From a virus, in the IMG/VR virus record IMGVR_UViG_3300038421_000078, positions 1-44,158 of that record: a stretch of 44,158 nt of DNA; one strand, 5' to 3'. The position numbers were made by a program, and so were the translations under genes. Of this stretch, positions 39,758 through 44,158 are shown one piece after another. The first letter of the stretch is position 1; each line of letters opens with the position of its first letter. Below the pieces are notes generated by a model. The model was not told the DNA's origin and did not search any database. It saw only the letters and a list, made by a program, of their open reading frames with translations.

Positions 39758-39785
39758 ATTATACCCCGCTCTCCCAAAAGCGCAA
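39758..39785 (-). promoter_or_regulatory. Promoter of the late operon
   Basis: The minus strand carries -35 TTGCGC (39785-39780) and -10 TATAAT (39763-39758) with a 16-bp spacer. The predicted start is near 39751, leaving a leader of about 95 nt. That leader contains the stem ACGCTT/AAGCGT shortly before the terminase start and TGTCAC/GTGACA further up. The -35 neighbourhood ACTTGCGC recurs at the scaffold promoter. Confidence 0.6.
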
Positions 39786-40057
39786 GTCAAAATTCACCCC
39801 CTGAAATTCAACGCCTGAAATATAAGGCGCAAACTGCAATGGAAATGTTATGGAATAAGTTATTGACCTATGCTATCCTTAGGGCAGAACGTTACAACCC
39901 GATAGAGAGCGCACGACCTGGTGGTTAGCCCTCGCCCCAAACTGGCAAGCCCTTAGCAAAGGTTTCAAGCGGTCAAGGCAGTAACGCAGCAACCCAGCAG
40001 CCCCTAGCACTAGCACCAGAACTCACAGGCCGTGATGAAGCGCAATCGGTACACAAG
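39786..40057. promoter_or_regulatory. Divergent control region, no genes
   Basis: This gap of about 270 bases lies between the late-operon promoter and the first hammerhead-like leader. A possible plus-strand extended -10 is TGCTATCCT (39871-39879), without a clear -35. Two CCTGAAAT direct repeats lie at about 39800 and 39814. From 39880 to 40057 there is only stretches of A/C-rich sequence, with no reading frame having a ribosome site. It probably carries the start of the rightward accessory transcript. Confidence 0.4.
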
Positions 40058-40122
40058 ACTCGAAACGGCACAGAGATAAGCCTGTGCTGTCACCAGGGAT
40101 TTGGCCTGGTCTGAATGAGAGT
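40058..40122 (+). ncRNA. Hammerhead-like ribozyme, one-base core insertion
   Basis: Arranged as a type II hammerhead (open stem II). Stem II is ACTC (40058-40061) with GAGT (40119-40122). GAA is at 40062-40064. Stem III is 9 bp with one G-U (40065-40073, 40082-40090), beginning with the expected A-U pair. C at 40091 is the cleavage base. Stem I is ACCAGG-GATTTGG-CCTGGT (40092-40110). The core reads CTGA-AT-GA instead of CTGA-N-GA, one base too many. It lies in the leader of 40146-40235, so cleavage would free the mRNA 5' end near 40092. Confidence 0.7.
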
Positions 40123-40145
40123 ATCCACCAAAAGGAGATGACGCA

Positions 40146-40235
40146 ATGACCACTCTAACGATTGTCCGAGAATACCAGGGGTACATGCTCAATCCCGTTA
40201 TCCAGGTTGACTATCGCAGGAGCTATCGAAGATAA
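40146..40235 (+). CDS. 29-residue protein after hammerhead leader
   Basis: The sequence begins MTTLTIVREYQGYMLNPVIQ and ends basic (DYRRSYRR). AAAGGAG is 7-8 bases before the ATG, and the stop overlaps the next ATG (TAATG), so it is very likely translated and coupled. It is the first gene downstream of the hammerhead-like element. Too short for any domain, it could be a leader peptide or a functional small protein. Confidence 0.55.
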   Translation: MTTLTIVREYQGYMLNPVIQVDYRRSYRR

Positions 40236-40438
40236 TGAACGCTGTGACCGTTTTTAATCTTGCCACCCAGGAACACCGCACCTATTGCGGCATCACCCCG
40301 ACCCAGGCAGTTATCGCAGCCTACGCCCAGGAGCGCCACGACTGGAACACCTGGGACTATGCGACGTGTTACGGCAACCTGGTAGAGACCGGAGAACACA
40401 CGGTACTGTGTGGCGACTGGTCAGCAATCAATCATTAG
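40235..40438 (+). CDS. Conserved small mobile-element protein
   Basis: In this 67-residue protein MNAVTVFNLATQEHRTYCGI, then TPTQAVIAAYAQERHDWNTW, and a late LCGDWSAI match a short protein family seen in phages and plasmids. The pattern is V-F-N ... E-H-R-T-Y-x-G-I-x-P-x-Q-A-V-I-A-A-Y-A-Q, and the function is unknown. It starts within the TAATG overlap with the 29-residue gene. Confidence 0.65.
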   Translation: MNAVTVFNLATQEHRTYCGITPTQAVIAAYAQERHDWNTWDYATCYGNLVETGEHTVLCGDWSAINH

Positions 40439-40477
40439 GCCATCAAGACCAACCGAGAAAACAAGGGAGAAAAGACC

Positions 40478-40705
40478 ATGTACACCAGACTGAGTAATAA
40501 GGCACAGGAATTAGTGCTTGCCATTTGGCAAGAGCAACTGGCTACCGGTATCGGCGAGCCGGGAGAAACCGTAAACCCAGAGCAGATTGATGAGTGGGTA
40601 TGCAACCGCACCTATCCGCCCAGCTTGCTTGAGCAGGCCGCAAATGGCGACGTTGCAGCCATTGCGCACATCAGAGACGAGGCCGGTTTGCAAATCCTGA
40701 TCTAA
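40478..40705 (+). CDS. Small acidic protein, unknown
   Basis: This 75-residue protein begins MYTRLSNKAQELVLAIWQEQ and has QIDEWVCNRTYPPSLLEQAA, mostly helical and acidic. GGGAG lies 9 bases before the ATG. A hairpin-rich leader of the next gene starts immediately after its stop. No family was recognised. Confidence 0.6.
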   Translation: MYTRLSNKAQELVLAIWQEQLATGIGEPGETVNPEQIDEWVCNRTYPPSLLEQAANGDVAAIAHIRDEAGLQILI

Positions 40706-40873
40706 CCCCCACCGCCAGCCGCATGGCTGGCGCCTGCCCGCTGCCCGAGGGCGCAGTAATGCGAACGGGTTACAACGGAGCGAGAGCCACGGCGCTCCCC
40801 GGCGGACAGGTGCCAACGATGCACCATAAACCAGCCCGTCAAGGCTGGACTAGAACACAAGGAGAATAAAATC
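40706..40873 (+). ncRNA. Structured leader of the pilin-like gene
   Basis: This 168-nt non-coding stretch contains, in order, CGCCAGCC-GCAT-GGCTGGCG (8-bp stem, 40715-40734) and CCCG/CGGG enclosing CTGC/GCAG (about 40739-40772). GGAGCG/CGCTCC (about 40781-40802) is next, and CCAGCC-CGTCAA-GGCTGG (about 40832-40849) lies just before the ribosome site AGGAG. GGCGCCTG and CAGGTGCC can close the middle part. The first hairpin may also end the upstream transcript. No known riboswitch or ribozyme core was recognised. Confidence 0.4.
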
Positions 40874-41485
40874 ATGAGCAGACACCAGAATATGACACTT
40901 TGTTGCTTGACCGGAAAGCAACACCAAAACACCTGTAACTATTGGTACGCGGTGCGCGATGATGTAATTTGGCCGCACACTGCATTTACCACCCGTGAAG
41001 CATTGATGCTCTGGCTGAATGAGCGCGGCCTGAAACTCACCGAGCCACTGCCGGAGGAGCGCGGAACCTGGCAGTATCAGAAAATCATTGGCACATACAG
41101 CCGGAATATGATAATAGATCGGGGCGAATTCGACGCACTGCAAGGCCCGACGACCACCGAACTAAGCAACGGCGATTACACCTCTGCCAAAATCACGGAC
41201 GACCAGGACGGGAACAAGGTTATCAATTACCTGAACCCGAACGTGCGCGGACGTCTGGTATACAACTACGACGCAACCCGCAACGCACGCGACGCTGGCT
41301 ATCCCTTCCCGTCCGAGTCCGGCCAGGGTATGATCGAGTTTGCCCTGATCCTTGCCCTGGTGGCGGTGGTGGGTATCGTGGTGCTGACCATCCTCGGGCC
41401 GCAAATCCAGGCTGCATACCATCAGGTCATGTGCGCTCTTCCGAACGTGCCCGCCGACATCATCTGCGCGGTGGCGAGCAACTAA
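40874..41485 (+). CDS. Phage protein with C-terminal Flp-pilin-like helix
   Basis: In this 203-residue protein, residues 1-140 look like a soluble phage accessory domain (FTTREALMLWLNERGLKLTE, IIGTYSRNMIIDRGEFDALQ, TELSNGDYTSAKI, VINYLNPNVRGR). Residues 147-186 read SESGQGMIEFALILALVAVV and onward, matching Flp/TadE pilins. It has a class III prepilin site G150 with Glu at +5 (E155) and Phe at +6, then a 22-residue membrane helix and ILGPQIQAAYHQV. In true Flp pilins this site is near the N-terminus. Here it is near the C-terminus after a full domain. It could interact with the host Tad pilus machinery or simply be membrane-anchored. Confidence 0.65.
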   Translation: MSRHQNMTLCCLTGKQHQNTCNYWYAVRDDVIWPHTAFTTREALMLWLNERGLKLTEPLPEERGTWQYQKIIGTYSRNMIIDRGEFDALQGPTTTELSNGDYTSAKITDDQDGNKVINYLNPNVRGRLVYNYDATRNARDAGYPFPSESGQGMIEFALILALVAVVGIVVLTILGPQIQAAYHQVMCALPNVPADIICAVASN

Positions 41486-41540
41486 TCAACCAACCTTTCA
41501 AGCGCCCCGCCGGTGGCCTCGTAACCGGCAGGAGATTACA

Positions 41541-41756
41541 ATGAGAGCGACCGAACGTGAACTTTACGCCGCTGTCGAGCGAGGAGAATTGACTCCTCGC
41601 GAAGCGCACGAAGCACTTATGGAGCTTGATTTAGAAAATGAATACCGCCGCCATGTCTCCCGCGAGGGCAACCGTCCATACAATGAAAACCCAGATGGGT
41701 GCTGGTACTGCGGGAGCGACGCACACCACAGTCAAGATTGTCGAGAACGGGACTAA
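41541..41756 (+). CDS. Small zinc-knuckle protein
   Basis: This 71-residue protein has an N-terminal helical, charged part (ERELYAAVERGELTPREAHE) and a C-terminal CWYCGSDAHHSQDC. This is a Cys-x2-Cys-...-His-x4-Cys zinc knuckle of the type that binds single-stranded nucleic acid. A GCCGG/CCGGC hairpin (41509-41529) precedes its AGGAG site. Its stop lies 5 bases before the second hammerhead ribozyme, whose cleavage would separate this gene's mRNA from the next. Confidence 0.65.
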   Translation: MRATERELYAAVERGELTPREAHEALMELDLENEYRRHVSREGNRPYNENPDGCWYCGSDAHHSQDCRERD

Positions 41757-41761
41757 TCGGC

Positions 41762-41818
41762 ACTCGAAACCGCGCAAGGGGCGCGGTCGCCGGGGATTTG
41801 GCCCGGCCTGACGAGAGT
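41762..41818 (+). ncRNA. Type II hammerhead ribozyme
   Basis: All core bases are present. Stem II is ACTC (41762-41765) with GAGT (41815-41818). GAA is at 41766-41768. Stem III is ACCGCGC-AAGGG-GCGCGGT (41769-41787) and starts with the required A-U pair. The cleavage base is C41788, giving the triplet GTC. Stem I is GCCGGG-GATTTGG-CCCGGC (41789-41807). CTGA is at 41808-41811, C at 41812 and GA at 41813-41814. Stems I and III are closed and stem II is open, which makes it type II. Predicted self-cleavage falls between 41788 and 41789, in the leader of 41840-42040. Confidence 0.88.
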
Positions 41819-41839
41819 AGACATAAGGAGATAGAGACG

Positions 41840-42040
41840 ATGTACACACTAACATATGCTGGGCCACACGGCAAAGGGTCAATGATCTTTGACAACCCCA
41901 CCAGCGCAAACTATTGGACGAACAGCATGGCGCGCGCCGGCAATATCCGCTTCACCCTGCGCCGCCTATGCAAACGCCATGCGCAGATGATGTCATCCGA
42001 AAAGCACGGCAAGTGCTGCAAGATTTTGCAGGAAGGATAA
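41840..42040 (+). CDS. Small protein behind hammerhead leader
   Basis: This 66-residue protein (MYTLTYAGPHGKGSMIFDNP, then TSANYWTNSMARAGNIRFTL) has a basic, cysteine-containing end. The start at ATG 41840 is set by AAGGAG at 41825-41830. The longer frame passes through the ribozyme and the previous gene. Its mRNA would start with a 5'-hydroxyl if the ribozyme cleaves, which can change stability or translation. Function is unknown. Confidence 0.6.
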   Translation: MYTLTYAGPHGKGSMIFDNPTSANYWTNSMARAGNIRFTLRRLCKRHAQMMSSEKHGKCCKILQEG

Positions 42041-42044
42041 CCCC

Positions 42045-42338
42045 ATGAACTACCGAGTATGCACGAGTGCAGACTGCGGAGCTGTCAGCAAAGCAGAGAA
42101 TTGCATGGACTACAAGCACGGTGACGGGGCAATGCTTTGCCCTGTGTGTTACGATACTACAGAAGAATTTTATCCCCCAACCCTGACCATCTACCGCGCC
42201 GTGTACAATTCCCTCCGGGAGTGGCGCGCCGCCTATCACGACTGCTGCCAGCACTATGGCTACAAAGCCCGCGTGCATGGCGGCTGGAAATTCTTCGAGA
42301 CCCAAACCGACTATGAGACCTGGAAGCGCCAGAGATAA
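42045..42338 (+). CDS. Cysteine-rich small protein, probable zinc ribbon
   Basis: In this 97-residue protein YRVCTSADCGAVSKAENCMD is followed by MLCPVCYD, giving two or more cysteine pairs that probably bind one zinc. A helical half follows (YRAVYNSLREWRAAYHDCCQ) and a final FETQTDYETWKRQR. AGGAT is the weak ribosome site, 4 bases after the previous stop, so it is probably coupled. No family was recognised. Confidence 0.6.
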   Translation: MNYRVCTSADCGAVSKAENCMDYKHGDGAMLCPVCYDTTEEFYPPTLTIYRAVYNSLREWRAAYHDCCQHYGYKARVHGGWKFFETQTDYETWKRQR

Positions 42339-42350
42339 GGACAACCCGAC

Positions 42351-42782
42351 ATGGGCAAGGCAGCGAGCGACCGAGGTACGCAAGTAATCATCAGGCACAT
42401 TGACGGCGACTTTCTTCGGGAAGAAGCCGGGGCGCAGCGCATGTTCGACAAGTTGACGCGCGCCGGTGAGAAACTAGAAGCTCGCAACCAGGAACTAGAG
42501 ACCGAGCTAGGCGCAGCGAAAGCAGAACTAGAGCGTGCCCGCGCCGCATACCACCGCCGCACGGCAGAGCGGGACGTGCTGAAAGAGGAATTGCAATCAG
42601 CGAAACAGAGCGCCGATTATTACCGCCAGTTTTGTGCAGATATGCTCCGCTGCCTAGAAGATGAGCGCAGGGGACACCAGAAACTCGCCGCGGTGATGAA
42701 GTTGGCTCTCACCCCAGAGCAATACCACCAATACCGCGCAGCGGCAGCGGACATCTACCCGGAACTATTTGAGAAAGGATAG
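42351..42782 (+). CDS. Coiled-coil accessory protein
   Basis: In this 143-residue protein, residues 1-30 are a short leading domain (QVIIRHIDGDFLREEAGAQR). Residues 35-115 are a continuous charged coiled coil (KLEARNQELETELGAAKAEL and on), and the C-terminus (LTPEQYHQYRAAAADIYPEL) is helical. It is likely a scaffold or regulator. No motif gives a specific role. Confidence 0.6.
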   Translation: MGKAASDRGTQVIIRHIDGDFLREEAGAQRMFDKLTRAGEKLEARNQELETELGAAKAELERARAAYHRRTAERDVLKEELQSAKQSADYYRQFCADMLRCLEDERRGHQKLAAVMKLALTPEQYHQYRAAAADIYPELFEKG

Positions 42783-42786
42783 CCCC

Positions 42787-43275
42787 ATGAAACCGCAGCA
42801 ACCCGCCATGTTTGAGACCGCCGACCCGCCCTTGTTCTCCGGCACGCCCCAGCCGGGGCACGCCGAGACGTTCGACCCCCGGCCGGAAGCCCGTCAAATC
42901 CCCCTGGAAATTGGAATGCGGGTAACGTTTGGCGCAACCCGCCAGCCCGCAACCGTCGCGGCCCTGTGGCCCGCTCAGGAAATTGCAAAGCTGCAAGTTG
43001 GGCAGCGCGCCGTGATGGTCAACGTCAACCAGGTACACGCAGCCGAGCGCCCCACCCCGCCAGCCAACGGCGTCGCCATCCTGGTGGCAAAAGACCTGCC
43101 CGACACCTACGAAACCAGCGTGGTCATCATGCGCGATGGGGTTGCTACCTACGCCATTCGCCACGTTGCCATCCTGACCCACGCCCGCGCGCTCGAAGTG
43201 GCGCGCGATGAGCAGCGCGACCACACCACGCAGGACGGGCAGACCCCGCCTATCCTGGACTACACAGGAGAGTGA
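42787..43275 (+). CDS. Accessory protein with beta-barrel-like middle
   Basis: This 162-residue protein begins MKPQQPAMFETADPPLFSGT, a flexible Pro-rich lead. It then has IGMRVTFGATRQPATVAALW, VGQRAVMVNVNQVHAAERPT and TYETSVVIMRDGVATYAIRH, a beta-rich domain. The tail is acidic. ATG 42787 follows the previous stop by 4 bases with GAAAGGA upstream. The function is not recognised. Confidence 0.6.
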   Translation: MKPQQPAMFETADPPLFSGTPQPGHAETFDPRPEARQIPLEIGMRVTFGATRQPATVAALWPAQEIAKLQVGQRAVMVNVNQVHAAERPTPPANGVAILVAKDLPDTYETSVVIMRDGVATYAIRHVAILTHARALEVARDEQRDHTTQDGQTPPILDYTGE

Positions 43276-43279
43276 CGCT

Positions 43280-43528
43280 ATGACCGCATTTGCCAGCAAG
43301 CCCATCCCGATAGACGAGAAACCGCGCATCTTCTTCAAGTTCAACGGCCCAGAACAAGAGCTTGAGTTTGTAGCGTGGACTACAAAATTCCTGATCGTCA
43401 AGTACCCGCCCGGCAGCGCCGAAGCAGGCAAGCCCTGGCGCATGGGGCGCAACCTGGTCAACCACTGGATCAAAGCCGGCGTGCTGCGCATCGAGGGCGA
43501 CGTGCCCCCGCTGGCGCTCACTGAATAA
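43280..43528 (+). CDS. Small protein of unknown function
   Basis: This 82-residue protein (MTAFASKPIPIDEKPRIFFK, then FEFV-type strands, GRNLVNHWIKAGVLRIEGDV) looks like a small beta-alpha domain. The helix NLVNHWIKAGVL followed by a strand could be a DNA-binding helix. It starts 4 bases after the previous stop with AGGAG upstream. No family was recognised. Confidence 0.6.
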   Translation: MTAFASKPIPIDEKPRIFFKFNGPEQELEFVAWTTKFLIVKYPPGSAEAGKPWRMGRNLVNHWIKAGVLRIEGDVPPLALTE

Positions 43529-43550
43529 TTCCCCGAAGGAGAATGACACC

Positions 43551-43631
43551 ATGCCGCCCTACCGCATAGGCATTGCGGTGCGTCATGTAAATCAACCTAG
43601 ACCAGCCAGACAACGAAAGGAAAATTTATGA
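43551..43631 (+). CDS. 26-residue basic peptide gene
   Basis: The sequence begins MPPYRIGIAVRHVNQPRPAR and ends QRKENL. GAAGGAGAA lies about 8 bases before the ATG and the stop overlaps the next gene's ATG as ATGA. Such coupling is the rule in this genome, so the tiny frame is probably translated. It could equally be a translational leader for 43628-43957. Confidence 0.45.
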   Translation: MPPYRIGIAVRHVNQPRPARQRKENL

Positions 43632-43957
43632 GCGCAATAGCTGAAGCGTTCGCCCCCCTTGATGCACGCTACCGTGAGGCGGTGATGCGAGACACATGGG
43701 GACACCTTGCCCCGACCAAGAACAAAAAATACCCTGGATATATTCTATTTTGCCATGCGTCTGATGGATATCTCTGCCCGATTGACTATGACTTCATTGG
43801 CCTACCCGGCTCCCCCTGGTTGCACGATGCTGTGATAGATTTTATTTCGGACAACACGCCCGAACAGTGTGTAATCTATCGCTTTGACGGGTCATTCAAA
43901 AACTATAAATTTACAGGGACAATCAAAAAAGTAAACTGCCAGCCCGATCCAACCTAG
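43628..43957 (+). CDS. Unknown protein, last rightward gene
   Basis: This 109-residue protein (FAPLDARYREAVMRDTWGHL, YPGYILFCHASDGYLCPIDY, PEQCVIYRFDGSFKNYKFTG) has a mixed alpha/beta composition. It is preceded by AAAGGAAAA and overlaps the 26-residue frame. It ends 22 bases before the strong hairpin that separates the rightward block from the leftward replication operon. No family was recognised. Confidence 0.6.
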   Translation: MSAIAEAFAPLDARYREAVMRDTWGHLAPTKNKKYPGYILFCHASDGYLCPIDYDFIGLPGSPWLHDAVIDFISDNTPEQCVIYRFDGSFKNYKFTGTIKKVNCQPDPT

Positions 43958-43979
43958 TCAATTCCCCCGTTGCCGCGAG

Positions 43980-44006
43980 ACGCCCCCGGTTATCCGCCGG
44001 GGGCGT
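43980..44006. terminator. Hairpin between convergent operons
   Basis: ACGCCCCCGG (43980-43989) and CCGGGGGCGT (43997-44006) make a perfect 10-bp GC-rich stem with a 7-base loop. It lies between the last rightward gene and the end of the leftward operon (stop at 44038, same as 7). The T content after it is weak (TGCTCT), but the position between convergent operons makes a two-way terminator likely. Confidence 0.7.
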
Positions 44007-44031
44007 TGCTCTGATTGCGCCGGGCCAAATG

Positions 44032-44158
44032 GGTCAATCAGGAATCGGGAATATCCTTATTATCGTCTATCTGCCAGATAGACGATAGGCCAAGAATGCA
44101 AACGTACAAGAACGCCAGTGAGGTATAGGGTTTTCCTTTGTCGTAAGCCGTGATGCGC
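44032..44158. repeat. Terminal direct repeat, right copy
   Basis: This is an exact copy of bases 1-127. It contains the C-terminal part of the leftward gene at 7-219 and shows that the sequence is circular or circularly permuted. Genome length without the duplicate is 44,031 bp. Confidence 0.95.

Noticed and set aside
1-44158. CRISPR array, insertion sequence or reverse-transcriptase-based diversity element
   Set aside because: No regularly spaced repeat-spacer units, transposase, reverse transcriptase or template/variable repeat pair was seen.
1-44158. Temperate lifestyle from an integrase and attachment site
   Set aside because: No tyrosine or serine recombinase was recognised. The repressor-like gene alone does not show lysogeny.

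Overview
The window is the complete genome of one tailed double-stranded DNA phage, assembled as a circle. The first 127 bases recur exactly as the last 127 (44032-44158), so the unique circle is 44,031 bp. That overlap length suggests an assembler k-mer rather than a biological terminal repeat. The DNA is GC-rich and densely coding, with many ATGA or TAATG stop/start overlaps. No integrase was recognised. A short-tailed (podovirus-like) architecture is inferred from the terminase, portal, scaffold and capsid genes, the lack of tape-measure and sheath genes, and one giant 2,629-residue virion protein. The host is unknown. A Flp-pilin-like segment in one phage protein resembles pilins of Chloroflexota and other Tad-pilus bacteria, but this is weak evidence.

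Layout. (1) 8142 down to 7, minus strand: replication and modification. A ribbon-helix-helix repressor is followed by a long structured non-coding stretch ending in tRNA-Gly(UCC), then an ASCH-like protein, an O-type replication initiator with an iteron cluster inside its gene, a DnaC-type helicase loader, two methyltransferases, a LexA-like winged helix and a RusA-like resolvase. (2) 8218 to 13375, plus strand: recombination, with a RecT/Bet-like annealing protein, an HNH nuclease and small unknown proteins, interrupted at 11480-11993 by about 500 nt of structured RNA. (3) 39657 down to 13362, minus strand: late genes in the order small and large terminase, portal, giant virion protein, scaffold, capsid, connector, tail protein, nuclease, membrane/holin genes, GH25 lysozyme, tail appendage. 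(4) 40146 to 43957, plus strand: small accessory genes, two of them preceded by hammerhead-ribozyme-like leaders.

Regulation visible in the sequence. Divergent promoters around a 12-bp palindrome at 8167-8178 probably form the early switch. Two promoters share the ten bases GTGGTATAAT and drive transcripts starting with complex leader RNAs whose complementary segments interleave. Two late-gene promoter candidates share ACTTGCGC at -35. Hairpins lie between convergent gene blocks (13360-13377 and 43980-44006).

The most striking features are a type II hammerhead ribozyme with an intact core (41762-41818), a homologous copy with compensatory stem changes and a one-base core insertion (40058-40122), a phage protein carrying a Flp-pilin-like class III signal and membrane helix (40874-41485), and the structured RNA islands at 11483-11983 and 6233-6346.
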